Source of the DNA: Rhizopus arrhizus
Lineage: Eukaryota; Mucoromycota; Mucoromycetes; Mucorales; Rhizopodaceae
Direction of reading: 5' to 3'
Length of the DNA stretch: 64,000 nt
Assembly: GCA_024220505.1 (NCBI GenBank)
Contig: JAKZZE010000025.1
Location: 248,001-312,000 of the forward strand
The translations under genes were made by a program, and so were the position numbers. The notes beneath the pieces were generated by a model that made no database searches, was not told the DNA's origin, and saw nothing but the letters and a program-made list of their open reading frames with translations. Below, piece after piece: positions 45,285 to 57,970 of the stretch. The stretch's first letter is position 1. Each line of letters opens with the position of its first letter.

Positions 45285-47698
45285 ATGGAAGAAGAAAAAA
45301 TACAAATGATGAAACAATATTTGCTCACACTGAAGACTCCTGACAATATTCCAACAAAAATGATAAAACATCTTGAAAGAGAGTCAATCAACTATACAAT
45401 ATATAAAGATACTCTATATCGATACAACACATCAAACGGTATCATCCGTAAAGTTTTAAACACTGAAGAGGCAGAAAATATCATTCATACCTATCATCAA
45501 CACCCCTTGGGAGGTCATCTTGCTTATAACAATACCTTACACAAGATAGCCACCAGATATTACTGGGATAAGATGGCCCACACAATTCAACAATATGTTA
45601 AAAATTGTCCAAGATGTCAAGTACACGGACCCAAATCATTAAACGAAGAACTCTATCCTGTGCCAGTATCAACCAAACCTTTTGACAGAATAGCATTGGA
45701 TGTTAAGCATGTACAAACTTCCAGAGCAGGATACCGCTATATAATTGCTGGGATAGATTACTTGACTAAGTATGTGGAAGCTAGGCCAATGCGATTCCAA
45801 ACATCATCTGAGATAGCATTGTTTCTATACGAGGAAATCATATGTCGACACGGTTGCCCTACGATAATTGTTACCGATAATGGAAAGCCCTTTTTGAGCG
45901 ATTTAATACGCCAAGTTTGCAAAAATTATTCTATTATACACAAAACGACAACTCCCTACAACCCTCAAAGCAATGGTCTTATCGAAAGATTTAATCGAAC
46001 GTTAGGACAAATCTTACAACGCAGATCAGACGACGAGAAGAAAGATTGGGACCAGTATCTACCAGCTGCATTATTCGCTTATAGATCAATGAAACAAGCA
46101 ACTACCAAACACAGCCCCTTTAGTTTGATGTATGGCTATGAACCTAAAACCCCATTCGACATGGAACACCAGATCTATAACAGGAAATCGCCTCAGTTTG
46201 ACGCAACTTTATTTCACCGAACGGCACATCAGTTACACAACCTTAGCAGAATTAGAGAGCAAGCCACAAAAGCAATAAAAACAACACAAGCAGCACAAAA
46301 GAAGGCAATAGAAAAGAAAATACTTGATCAACGCAAAGAACTGAAGCCATCATTCAATCTTGGAGACACAGTATTAGTCTACAAGGATTTTTGACTACTT
46401 CTTGGTCAGGAAAACTACAAGACAGATGGCAAGGACCATTTATCATACATCACCTGTTAGGAAAAGGAACTTATCATATCAAGAGCATTGATGTATCAGA
46501 TACAAAGATCAGGAGGGTACACGGAAACCGTTTGAAACCTTATTCGATACCCAACACCTTATGGAAAACTGAACATCATAGGATTGGTTCAGGAACTCTG
46601 GATGATGAAACTAGAGAGCTTTTCCTTTTAGATTCTTCACAAGCACAAGGTTTAACAACATTCATCAGATATCCTACCAAAAGAAGAACGCGTACACAGT
46701 TTGAAAATAGTATATATACGGGACAATATTACAACCAAAGAAAAACCATTCGAATTAAAACGAAAACTCAAAACAATATGCAAAGTGCTCAAATTACTCA
46801 AATGAACAATCAAGTTAGTGGCCCCGGTTATATAACCCAAGGAATGAAGGAAACCTGGATGCGACCATATGTGCCCAACCGACAAGACTTTGAAACAATT
46901 CAAGATTACGTAAATACGATGGTAAATACCTACTTTGTCAAATTTTGCCAGCTTGAAGGATACGAAGCTTTGGAAAAGGCCGTTGGAAACTGGTTGCTGG
47001 AATGCGAGGAGGAGTTCGGTGGACCAGGATCCATTGGATATGGTGAGCGAGGTCAATTTTTACCAAGAGAAGAAGGTGCAGTACTGATTGCCAAAGAAAT
47101 AAAAGACAAAGCAGAAATAATCTCTATCTTGGATATACCAAGCCCTACTGACAACACGCCGGTAATGGTACCAGCTATACTACCACCATCAGACAAAATA
47201 CCAGAACCCCAAGCCACCTATTCTGACGCACAAGATGAATATTTGACTCCCTCTTTATTTGAAGACTGGGAATGGGCAATCAGAACCACAGGCATAGAAT
47301 TAGCAAGAAAACAAATGGCTAGAACTTTTTACAAATATCAAGAAATTGTACAGCATCAGAAACAGATGACGCTTATGAAACAACAGCTTACCTTGCGTTT
47401 TGCTGAAGATGTTAACTATTGGAGCCACTTGAAGTTTACGCAGCCAAGACCTACTCCAGGTAGTGTGGAGGCTTATTTATCTTCAAAGCATGCCAACTTA
47501 AAAGCTGAAATACCCAATGACTTTCTCTATCCATCCTTATTGAGAGCTGCTAGGAATGGAGATACATGGGCTATAATCGATCAAGAATATGAAGAGTTCG
47601 AGGACGAACTTATGTCCACTGGGGGCATCTGTGACGAAAATAGAAATTTTTTCAATCAAACTGTACCACTTGACGAAGAAAGTTCGGACCTGAACTAA
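45285..47698 (+). pseudogene. Gypsy integrase (copy A), frameshifted
   Basis: Same protein as the copy B integrase but with five Ts instead of six at 46388-46392. This stops the frame at 46394, after the catalytic core and before the GPY/F domain; the remainder continues to 47698 in another frame. The HHCC zinc domain, catalytic DVKH, TDNGKPF and NGLIERFNR lie in the first part. Could be a sequencing error in a homopolymer. Confidence 0.85.
47621..47629 (+). other. Polypurine tract (copy A)
   Basis: GGGGGCATC ends directly at LTR 2, following CACT. It lies inside the integrase reading frame. Confidence 0.5.
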
Positions 47699-48190
47699 GT
47701 TCATGTCCTCAATATTTTTGATAAACTCAATGAAATTGAATAACTCAACTAAATTCACAATTCAAAGGAAAACACAAAAATCTAAAAACATCACAAAATC
47801 AAGAAAACCAAAAACATATAAATATCAACAATTTATCAAGAATTATTATTATTATTATTATCTTACCTTATCCAAATAAATCTCCTTTGAAACAAAATAC
47901 TTCTTTTATTTTATAAATAGGAAGAATCAATAATCCCTTGAATCATATACTTCATTGTAATCTCTTTTTTATTTTATCTTTTATCTTTCATCTTTTTATT
48001 TTACTTTTATTCAATTCAGACTGATCTACTTAACAAGATCTGGTGGTCACTCTACTCAAGCGAACTTACAACTCAAATTATCTACTCTTTTTTGGATATT
48101 AATTTATCCAATACTTTATTCGATTACCAAAACTTTGTCTCAATAACTTATACCAAACCTACTTAAACCCGAAAGCCTAACAATCTCACA
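47630..48190 (+). repeat. Gypsy LTR 2, shared by the tandem copies, 561 bp
   Basis: 3' LTR of copy A and 5' LTR of copy B. Same sequence as LTR 1 except for one extra TTA unit. Followed directly by the copy B primer site (48191). The integrase frame of copy A ends inside its first 69 bases. Confidence 0.93.
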
Positions 48191-48311
48191 TTTGGTGGTC
48201 ACTACGAGGGAAAATCAATTAAAACAGTAAACAAATCAAACTATCAGAAAAACTTCAAAAAGAAAATTATTCAAAATCGACTCTACAATTTCAGAACACT
48301 TATTAGCAACA

Positions 48312-49568
48312 ATGAATACAGCAGGACAAAACGTGTTGGCCTCGATTAGCAACCAAAGCGTAGCCCAAGGATATCGTCCTAAACTAATTGAATTTTATGG
48401 TTATGAAGGGGAAGATTTCCGTCACTTTCAAGAAATACTGGAATCATTCTTAGCCATTAGCAACACAAATACTGATGCCCGAAGACTGGTTATCCTAAAA
48501 TCACAATTGCGACGTGCCGCCAAAATTTACTTTGAGCGCGTCATATTGAAGGAAAATCCTACGGTCACCTATGAAGAAGCCATAGAACAATTGAAGAAAC
48601 ATTATATCACACCAGAGCTCATACAAAACTACGAACTGGAATTTAACGAAATGATGCAAGGAGAACAGGAGCATCCTCAAATTTTCCTTTCCCGGCTTAG
48701 AGAAGCTGCTGATTTAGCAAACATCACGAGCGAAGAGGTAGTGGAAAGTCGCTTCCGTGCTGGTCTTCTTAAGGACATAAAACAATTCTGTATACAATCA
48801 AGTTCAAGAAATTTTCAAGATTGGACAAATCATGCTGATGGATGGTGGAACGCCAACAGACCTAGAAAAATAGCAATGGTCGATAACCCATTTATACCAA
48901 GAAACGTGAGCCATGCTTTGATATACAATGAAGAAATCACGCATCCCAATAGATATTTGCCTAACCATCACAATCTTGAAATTATTGATGGACAAGAACA
49001 TCAGATCCAGTACATTCCAGTCAGTGATCCTTACACGAATGGTAGACGTGATTCTCAAAACTTATCTTTTACGAGAACAATGAATCAACCACAACTATCG
49101 ACCATGGACATCAGTAGAAAACTCGACAATTCTCAATATCTTTCAAGTCATAACCTGCAGCACCATAGCAATGGACTACCTCAGCATAGCAATCAGTCAG
49201 ATATACTTAACTTGATACAGCAGACTATAAGAAATGAATTGAACACTCAACAATCAACCGGTAGACCTTATAACAAAACCTACCGCAACAATAATAATGG
49301 AAACTATAACAATGGAAATTATAAAGGAAACTTTAACAATTACAACAATGGAAATTATAATAATGGAAATAGTGGATATACTAACAATAGGAATTATGGG
49401 CATAATAATAGGAATGGTTCATATAACAACGATAATGGACGTTACAACAATAATACCAATAATGGGCATTACAATAACAACAACAATGATAGGAGAAAGG
49501 ACACACAGACTGACTATCAGTACTATCCATCAGGGGACGTACGTCAAACACAACCTTCAAAAAACTAA
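48312..49568 (+). CDS. Gypsy Gag (copy B), 418 aa
   Basis: Identical in sequence to the copy A Gag by eye, including the Asn-rich tail. Its A_AAA_AAC heptamer is at 49559-49565, followed by the same stem-loop (49568-49619). Confidence 0.93.
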   Translation: MNTAGQNVLASISNQSVAQGYRPKLIEFYGYEGEDFRHFQEILESFLAISNTNTDARRLVILKSQLRRAAKIYFERVILKENPTVTYEEAIEQLKKHYITPELIQNYELEFNEMMQGEQEHPQIFLSRLREAADLANITSEEVVESRFRAGLLKDIKQFCIQSSSRNFQDWTNHADGWWNANRPRKIAMVDNPFIPRNVSHALIYNEEITHPNRYLPNHHNLEIIDGQEHQIQYIPVSDPYTNGRRDSQNLSFTRTMNQPQLSTMDISRKLDNSQYLSSHNLQHHSNGLPQHSNQSDILNLIQQTIRNELNTQQSTGRPYNKTYRNNNNGNYNNGNYKGNFNNYNNGNYNNGNSGYTNNRNYGHNNRNGSYNNDNGRYNNNTNNGHYNNNNNDRRKDTQTDYQYYPSGDVRQTQPSKN

Positions 49569-52500
49569 ATGGGTCGATTGTGTTCAATAATGAAAACAAT
49601 GGTCAATCGAACACCCATTATAAGCAAAAATCCATTAATCAACAACAACAACAACAACAACAACAACAGCAGCAGCAGCAGCAAAAACAGCAAAAACACC
49701 TCAACGCTATACTAACCCAAAGCGAGGACAGACATAGTAGACAAAAAGATCTATATGCTGCGATAAGACCCGAAAGACCTCCCGAAGTTACTCCAGGAAT
49801 ACCATATACTAAAGACCGACCCGCAACACAGGATAAGCAGAAAAAGCCAGCTGTCACTACCAGAAGAATTACTACAAGAAAGCATCTTGAAGAAATACGC
49901 CCCAAGAATTCACCATTTAATGATACTGCAATACGAATGGAGACAGACTTACCTATAGAAAAAGTACAGACAAAAACACCAAGAAAGAATCCCAGACGAG
50001 AACCTCCTGCCATTTCATATAATATTGTAGAAGATGTACTTGATCAACCAGCAAATATATCCGTAAGAGATTTAATCACCACTACACCAAGACTTCGAAG
50101 AGACCTCATTGGTGCATGTAGACTAAAAAGAAAATCTCCAAATAAAAAAAGATCACAGGAAACTATGGCCTTAATTGAGGATGAAGATATAAACACTACA
50201 GCTGCATATACAAAAATAATCATTGGAAATCAACGCATAAAGACATTAGTAGATTGTGGAGCCGCAAAAACTTGTATTTCGAAATCTTTGGCAGATGCTC
50301 TGAAACTAGATATTGATGCTGCATCAGAAAGCGTTTTTACCTTAGGAAATGGAACTAAACAACCTGCATTGGGAATGATTTATGATGTACCAATAGAAGT
50401 CAGTGAAGATTTAGTCATACCATGCACAGTGGAAGTACTGCCTACGTGTCCATCTCATTTTATTATTGGAAACAACTGGTTAAGCAGGGCGAAAGCTAGA
50501 ATCGATTTCAATAGTGCATCCATGAAAGTATCTTACAAGAATCGAAAAGCAGAACTACCTATATCATTTCTCCGGAAAAAGGATAACATACCTAAAATGA
50601 CTACTTATCAACAGATGTACCAAAATCCTACGAGTCTTACAAATTCTACTGAAAAGAAAGTTCGATTTGAAAAAGATGGCTCTGAGGAAGATAATTCGAC
50701 AGGAGAAGATTCTGAAGACACATCTGAAAGTGAATTAACGGAAGAATCGAATGAGGAAGACTATAGTACAGAGGATGAGTCATCTGAAGAAGAAAGAAAC
50801 GATACAGATTCTTTACTAGTATTAAACAACGATGATACACAGGAGCTGGATATAGTTAGAGATAATACAGAAATAGTCATACAAGCTCCAAAAGAGGGGA
50901 TGGTGTTGAAAGCACACACTTCAAATAGCTTTCAAATCAAGAAACCAACCGGAACAACCAAGAATAACACATACAGCCTTGAAATCACGAATAAAGATAT
51001 CACTCAAGTCATGGGATACTTTGACATCAGTACAAGTATTGTCATCAACAAAAGAGTATAGATGTACATTTATATAATCGGTCAGACTACGATATATATC
51101 TTAAACCGTACGAAGAAGTAGGAAGGCTAGAAGCTTTTGATTTACAAAACGAAGAAATGGTCCAAGCTTATCAACTTAATCGAGATACAGATTTATACGT
51201 ATTAGAAGAAGATCAAGCTGAACACGACACTACAGATAATGAATCTCTAGATCAAGAAACTTATACTAAGTTAGAAATTGGAAAAATTGGAAACGATATC
51301 GCTAAAAGATTGAAGAAGCTCATACACAAATTCAAAAACATATTTGATTGGAATAATGATACAATTGGCCATACACAACTGATAAATCACAAGATTGTTA
51401 TTGAAGAAAATACCCAACCAATTAGTCACCGACCATATCGACTTAGTCCAATTGAATCAGATTATCTACAAAAGGAATTAGAAAAGTATTGTAAACTGGG
51501 AGTAATAGCGCCTTCAAATAGTCCATGGGCAGCACCAGTAATATTAGTGAAGAAAAAAAACGGAGAATACCGCATGGTGATTGATTATCGCAAGTTAAAT
51601 GCTATTACCAAGAAAGATTCATACCCTTTGCCAAGAATCGATGATTTACTTGACGCTTTAGGAAAAGCAAAAGTATTCTCAGCCTTAGATATGAGAGCAG
51701 GATTTCACCAAGTGCCTGTAGAAGAAAGTAGCAAAGAATTAACTGCTTTTACAACAAAATACGGTGTATATCACTATAATACTTTGCCAATGGGATTAGT
51801 CAACTCTCCTGCGACCTTCCAACGTCTCATAGATCTCTGCTTTAGAAAACTGATAAACAAATGCTTAGTAGCCTATATCGATGATCTAAACATATATTCC
51901 AATAATCACCATGAACATCTTACCCATTTAGAACAAGTCTTCAATTGTATCAAAATAGCAAATCTAAAGCTCAATCCAGAAAAGTGCTTTTTTTTCAAAG
52001 ATCATCTCAAGTTTCTTGGATACATCGTCACTCAAGAAGGAATACACACTGATCCTGGAAAAATAGAGAAGATAAAAAACTACGAGAGACCAACAACACT
52101 CACACAAGTCAGAGGATTTCTGGGATTAGCCTCATATTACCGAAGGTTTATCAAAAACTTTGCCGCAATAGCACGACCATTGCATGATCAAACCAAGACA
52201 TCTAAAAAGGTTCCCTGGACCAACAAAACTACCGAATCATTTGAAAAACTTAAGAAACTTTTGACAGAAGCACCAGTATTAGCAAGACCGGATTTCAATC
52301 GAGACTTTGTACTTGTAACAGACGCATCCAAACAAGGACTTGGCTGTATTCTCACACAATTAGACGACGATGGACATGAACATCCAATCATATATGCCAG
52401 TCGAAGCCTTAAATCAAGTGAGGTGAATTATGGTGTTTCAAAACTTGAATGTTTAGCCGTAATCTGGGCTGTAAAGCTTTTTAGACCATATCTGCTTGGA

Positions 52501-52677
52501 AGAAGATTCACTATAATAACAGATCATTCAGCATTAAGAGGACTTCTAAATACAACAAACCCTACTGGAATTATAGCAAGATGGATAACTATACTAGCAG
52601 AATATGAATATGAAGTCAAGTATCGACCTGGAAGAGTTAACGAGAGTGCCGACTTTCTTTCCAGATTAGGATATTAA
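49565..52677 (+). pseudogene. Gypsy Pol PR-RT-RNase H (copy B), frameshifted
   Basis: Four As at 51050-51053 where copy A has five (43449-43453), which ends the frame at 51061 after protease and before reverse transcriptase. A second stretch with intact reverse transcriptase (YIDD) and RNase H resumes and is open from about 51157 to 52677. Every domain is otherwise preserved, so the defect is new or a sequencing error. Confidence 0.88.
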
Positions 52678-52887
52678 TTCGCAAAAACACAACAAAATCA
52701 CACTACCAATGTATTTTATCAAATCACATGGAGGAAGGGAGGGGTAGTTGAAACAAACAAACAAAAAAAAAAAAAATCAAAAAAAAAAAAAAACACACAC
52801 ACACACACACCAATCAAACAAAAACCTTAATACAGAACAATACAAAAATCGTATCACCACAAAGCATAATAACAAAGTTACACAAAA

Positions 52888-55302
52888 ATGGAAGAAGAAA
52901 AAATACAAATGATGAAACAATATTTGCTCACACTGAAGACTCCTGACAATATTCCAACAAAAATGATAAAACATCTTGAAAGAGAGTCAATCAACTATAC
53001 AATATATAAAGATACTCTATATCGATACAACACATCAAACGGTATCATCCGTAAAGTTTTAAACACTGAAGAGGCAGAAAATATCATTCATACCTATCAT
53101 CAACACCCCTTGGGAGGTCATCTTGCTTATAACAATACCTTACACAAGATAGCCACCAGATATTACTGGGATAAGATGGCCCACACAATTCAACAATATG
53201 TTAAAAATTGTCCAAGATGTCAAGTACACGGACCCAAATCATTAAACGAAGAACTCTATCCTGTGCCAGTATCAACCAAACCTTTTGACAGAATAGCATT
53301 GGATGTTAAGCATGTACAAACTTCCAGAGCAGGATACCGCTATATAATTGCTGGGATAGATTACTTGACTAAGTATGTGGAAGCTAGGCCAATGCGATTC
53401 CAAACATCATCTGAGATAGCATTGTTTCTATACGAGGAAATCATATGTCGACACGGTTGCCCTACGATAATTGTTACCGATAATGGAAAGCCCTTTTTGA
53501 GCGATTTAATACGCCAAGTTTGCAAAAATTATTCTATTATACACAAAACGACAACTCCCTACAACCCTCAAAGCAATGGTCTTATCGAAAGATTTAATCG
53601 AACGTTAGGACAAATCTTACAACGCAGATCAGACGACGAGAAGAAAGATTGGGACCAGTATCTACCAGCTGCATTATTCGCTTATAGATCAATGAAACAA
53701 GCAACTACCAAACACAGCCCCTTTAGTTTGATGTATGGCTATGAACCTAAAACCCCATTCGACATGGAACACCAGATCTATAACAGGAAATCGCCTCAGT
53801 TTGACGCAACTTTATTTCACCGAACGGCACATCAGTTACACAACCTTAGCAGAATTAGAGAGCAAGCCACAAAAGCAATAAAAACAACACAAGCAGCACA
53901 AAAGAAGGCAATAGAAAAGAAAATACTTGATCAACGCAAAGAACTGAAGCCATCATTCAATCTTGGAGACACAGTATTAGTCTACAAGGATTTTTTGACT
54001 ACTTCTTGGTCAGGAAAACTACAAGACAGATGGCAAGGACCATTTATCATACATCACCTGTTAGGAAAAGGAACTTATCATATCAAGAGCATTGATGTAT
54101 CAGATACAAAGATCAGGAGGGTACACGGAAACCGTTTGAAACCTTATTCGATACCCAACACCTTATGGAAAACTGAACATCATAGGATTGGTTCAGGAAC
54201 TCTGGATGATGAAACTAGAGAGCTTTTCCTTTTAGATTCTTCACAAGCACAAGGTTTAACAACATTCATCAGATATCCTACCAAAAGAAGAACGCGTACA
54301 CAGTTTGAAAATAGTATATATACGGGACAATATTACAACCAAAGAAAAACCATTCGAATTAAAACGAAAACTCAAAACAATATGCAAAGTGCTCAAATTA
54401 CTCAAATGAACAATCAAGTTAGTGGCCCCGGTTATATAACCCAAGGAATGAAGGAAACCTGGATGCGACCATATGTGCCCAACCGACAAGACTTTGAAAC
54501 AATTCAAGATTACGTAAATACGATGGTAAATACCTACTTTGTCAAATTTTGCCAGCTTGAAGGATACGAAGCTTTGGAAAAGGCCGTTGGAAACTGGTTG
54601 CTGGAATGCGAGGAGGAGTTCGGTGGACCAGGATCCATTGGATATGGTGAGCGAGGTCAATTTTTACCAAGAGAAGAAGGTGCAGTACTGATTGCCAAAG
54701 AAATAAAAGACAAAGCAGAAATAATCTCTATCTTGGATATACCAAGCCCTACTGACAACACGCCGGTAATGGTACCAGCTATACTACCACCATCAGACAA
54801 AATACCAGAACCCCAAGCCACCTATTCTGACGCACAAGATGAATATTTGACTCCCTCTTTATTTGAAGACTGGGAATGGGCAATCAGAACCACAGGCATA
54901 GAATTAGCAAGAAAACAAATGGCTAGAACTTTTTACAAATATCAAGAAATTGTACAGCATCAGAAACAGATGACGCTTATGAAACAACAGCTTACCTTGC
55001 GTTTTGCTGAAGATGTTAACTATTGGAGCCACTTGAAGTTTACGCAGCCAAGACCTACTCCAGGTAGTGTGGAGGCTTATTTATCTTCAAAGCATGCCAA
55101 CTTAAAAGCTGAAATACCCAATGACTTTCTCTATCCATCCTTATTGAGAGCTGCTAGGAATGGAGATACATGGGCTATAATCGATCAAGAATATGAAGAG
55201 TTCGAGGACGAACTTATGTCCACTGGGGGCATCTGTGACGAAAATAGAAATTTTTTCAATCAAACTGTACCACTTGACGAAGAAAGTTCGGACCTGAACT
55301 AA
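52888..55302 (+). CDS. Gypsy integrase with long C-terminal extension (copy B), 804 aa
   Basis: Inserts cDNA into the genome. Zinc-binding HHCC module (about 65-112, with CPRC), catalytic triad DVKH (about 137), TDNGKPF (about 198) and NGLIERFNR (about 233), and a GPY/F-type domain (RWQGPFIIHHLLGKGTYHIK, about 380-400). About 380 residues follow with no chromodomain or other family I recognise, containing predicted helices (EDWEWAIRTTGIELARKQMA). It starts at its own ATG after the poly-A/(CA)n spacer, separate from RNase H. The C-terminal codons run through the polypurine tract and 69 bases into LTR 3. Confidence 0.92.
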   Translation: MEEEKIQMMKQYLLTLKTPDNIPTKMIKHLERESINYTIYKDTLYRYNTSNGIIRKVLNTEEAENIIHTYHQHPLGGHLAYNNTLHKIATRYYWDKMAHTIQQYVKNCPRCQVHGPKSLNEELYPVPVSTKPFDRIALDVKHVQTSRAGYRYIIAGIDYLTKYVEARPMRFQTSSEIALFLYEEIICRHGCPTIIVTDNGKPFLSDLIRQVCKNYSIIHKTTTPYNPQSNGLIERFNRTLGQILQRRSDDEKKDWDQYLPAALFAYRSMKQATTKHSPFSLMYGYEPKTPFDMEHQIYNRKSPQFDATLFHRTAHQLHNLSRIREQATKAIKTTQAAQKKAIEKKILDQRKELKPSFNLGDTVLVYKDFLTTSWSGKLQDRWQGPFIIHHLLGKGTYHIKSIDVSDTKIRRVHGNRLKPYSIPNTLWKTEHHRIGSGTLDDETRELFLLDSSQAQGLTTFIRYPTKRRTRTQFENSIYTGQYYNQRKTIRIKTKTQNNMQSAQITQMNNQVSGPGYITQGMKETWMRPYVPNRQDFETIQDYVNTMVNTYFVKFCQLEGYEALEKAVGNWLLECEEEFGGPGSIGYGERGQFLPREEGAVLIAKEIKDKAEIISILDIPSPTDNTPVMVPAILPPSDKIPEPQATYSDAQDEYLTPSLFEDWEWAIRTTGIELARKQMARTFYKYQEIVQHQKQMTLMKQQLTLRFAEDVNYWSHLKFTQPRPTPGSVEAYLSSKHANLKAEIPNDFLYPSLLRAARNGDTWAIIDQEYEEFEDELMSTGGICDENRNFFNQTVPLDEESSDLN

Positions 55303-55793
55303 GTTCATGTCCTCAATATTTTTGATAAACTCAATGAAATTGAATAACTCAACTAAATTCACAATTCAAAGGAAAACACAAAATCTAAAAACATCACAAA
55401 ATCAAGAAAACCAAAAACATATAAATATCAACAATTTATCAAGAATTATTATTATTATTATTATCTTACCTTATCCAAATAAATCTCCTTTGAAACAAAA
55501 TACTTCTTTTATTTTATAAATAGGAAGAATCAATAATCCCTTGAATCATATACTTCATTGTAATCTCTTTTTTATTTTATCTTTTATCTTTCATCTTTTT
55601 ATTTTACTTTTATTCAATTCAGACTGATCTACTTAACAAGATCTGGTGGTCACTCTACTCAAGCGAACTTACAACTCAAATTATCTACTCTTTTTTGGAT
55701 ATTAATTTATCCAATACTTTATTCGATTACCAAAACTTTGTCTCAATAACTTATACCAAACCTACTTAAACCCGAAAGCCTAACAATCTCACA
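55234..55793 (+). repeat. Gypsy LTR 3 (right outer), 560 bp
   Basis: Same as LTR 2 apart from one fewer A in an A run near 55380. The near identity of all three LTRs dates the insertion as recent. Confidence 0.93.
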
Positions 55794-55797
55794 ACAC

Positions 55798-57936
55798 TGT
55801 AACAAACAGGAATGAAACGTCGGAATTTAAATCGTTGCAGTTTATAACGAACGCCTTGCAGTTTACAACAACCACCTTACACTATACAACAACCGCCTCT
55901 TATGTTATAACAACCATTCAAAATACCAAAAACAGAACAAAATCATAAAACCCAAAAACATATAAATAACCTCACATAATAATCTCAAAAAATATGACTT
56001 CACTTCTAACTTCCTAACTTCTCTCTTATTTTATTTTTTCTTTTTCTTTTTATCAAATAAATATTCTTTTAAAGAGGCAAACTATCTCTTATTTTATTTA
56101 ACATCAAGAACAAGAAGTCCCTTGAAGCTATTATACTTCATTGTAAATCCCCTTTTTTATTTTACTTTATCTTTTTATTTTTATTCTACCTTAACTAAAA
56201 CAGTTTGATCTACTTTATAAGATCTGGTGGTCACTATAACAAGCGAATCAAGCCAATCCAACTCATATAAAAGCAATTATTATACCAATTACAACTTAAA
56301 TCTGTTTATTTAAACCTCAACTCAACACACTCAAGCAAACTAGTAAGAATTTATTACAACACAATGCAGCAAACTTTGTCAGCATTTGAATTAGTTGGAG
56401 AGAGAAAATTCAAATGCAGGAACATACAAACAAATACATATGAATACAGATAAATCCAGAAAAATACAAAAAAAATATAGAATATTCACAAAATCATCAA
56501 AAACAGCATATAATCAGAAAAGCCAAAAACATATAAATAACTTCAATATTTCTTATACTTACTCTTAACTTACTTACTTTTGAACTTTTATTTTATTTTA
56601 CTTTTTGATTATTTTAATAAATATCATACAAAGTAAATCTCTTTTGTTTTTCTTTTATTTTATCTAATATCAAGAACAAGAAGTCCCTTGAAGCAAATAC
56701 ACTTCATTGTAATCCCTTTTTTTTTATCTTTTTACTTTATTTTATTCACAACAATTTGATCTACTTAACAAGATCTGGTGGTCACTTATTACAAGCGAAC
56801 TTATATTCAAATTACTACAACTTTGGAAACCAAACTCTATTCGAAACTTTGGTCTCACATCAAGAATCTTATAAAACAAGCCTATTTTATACTATATAAA
56901 CCCTATAAACTCCAATCTCACAGTACTGTGGCCATAGTAGCCAGTAAAGAGGTTACATGAAGCAAAAGTGAAAGAAGTCAAAAAATATAAAATGTCAAAA
57001 AAATGAAAGTCAAAAAAAAAATTAGTAAAGTTCTTTTATATTTTTATATACTTAACTCAATAAAGCAGGCTAACTTACTCATAAAGAGTTCCTGATCTCT
57101 TATTTTACTTTTCATTTTATATTATTTTATCAAGAAACATCGTGTTGATCTTACATATAAGATCTGTTGGTCACTACTTAACAAGCATTCGCTTAAATTC
57201 TATATATAACAACAACTTACAAGGCAATCTCAACCTTACAATCAAGCTTTACAAGCAAACTTTATTCAATTAACACTCAAACCTACGAGACATCCAATAA
57301 GATAATAACAACACAGTTGGTATAATTTTTGAGGAGGAGGGGCCACAGTCCCTGAAAACAAACAAAAAAAAAACAATAATTATATAAATATCCTCTTTCA
57401 TTTTATTTCTGGATTTTACTTCACTTCTGACATAACTTCAATTTTATTTTTTATAATCTCTATTTGCAATAAAAAGAATATCTTCAAGGATCTACATATA
57501 AAATCTTTCTGATCCCTTACAAATACGACAAGTCAAGTCCTTTGAAGTCAAATTATCTTTATCGTATCAATTTTTTATTCTCTTATCAAGAAAACTCTTT
57601 ATTGCCTTTTACTGCTTGATCTACAATACAAGATCTGGTGGTCATTTACTACAAGTAAACTAAATTCACAAACTTTAACGCAAACCTTTGAACCCAACGT
57701 ATTTTATACTTTAAAGGAAAACCAAATATATTCTAATTAAACTCTTAAGGGTATAACTAGCTCAAGAAAATCACAATGCGACAAGTGAACAATGTAATGC
57801 AGATATAGATAAAATTTTGGGTAATATGAATTCATCACTGAAATCAAAATATTTGATAAAATGAAACCACTTGATGAATTGAAACTGTCTTGCTTACTTT
57901 AAGAGCTTATATAAAGGAATGTGCCTTTAACAACTT

Positions 57937-57970
<34 letters not shown>

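Larger units (their letters stand above)
40032..48190 (+). mobile_element. Ty3/gypsy LTR retrotransposon, tandem copy A
   Basis: LTR 40032-40589, body, and shared LTR 47630-48190. Order is gag, PR-RT-RNase H, then integrase, as in Ty3/gypsy (Metaviridae). Copy A has intact gag and intact PR-RT-RNase H but a one-base deletion in integrase. LTRs start TGTGAC and end CTCACA. Copies A and B look identical by eye except for homopolymer and microsatellite lengths, so duplication was very recent, or one of the two is an assembly product. Confidence 0.95.
47630..55793 (+). mobile_element. Ty3/gypsy LTR retrotransposon, tandem copy B
   Basis: Shares LTR 2 with copy A and ends in LTR 3 (55234-55793). 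The right target duplication ACAC is at 55794-55797. Copy B has intact gag and intact integrase but a one-base deletion in pol. No duplication flanks LTR 2, so one insertion was later duplicated, or a tandem form inserted. Confidence 0.95.
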
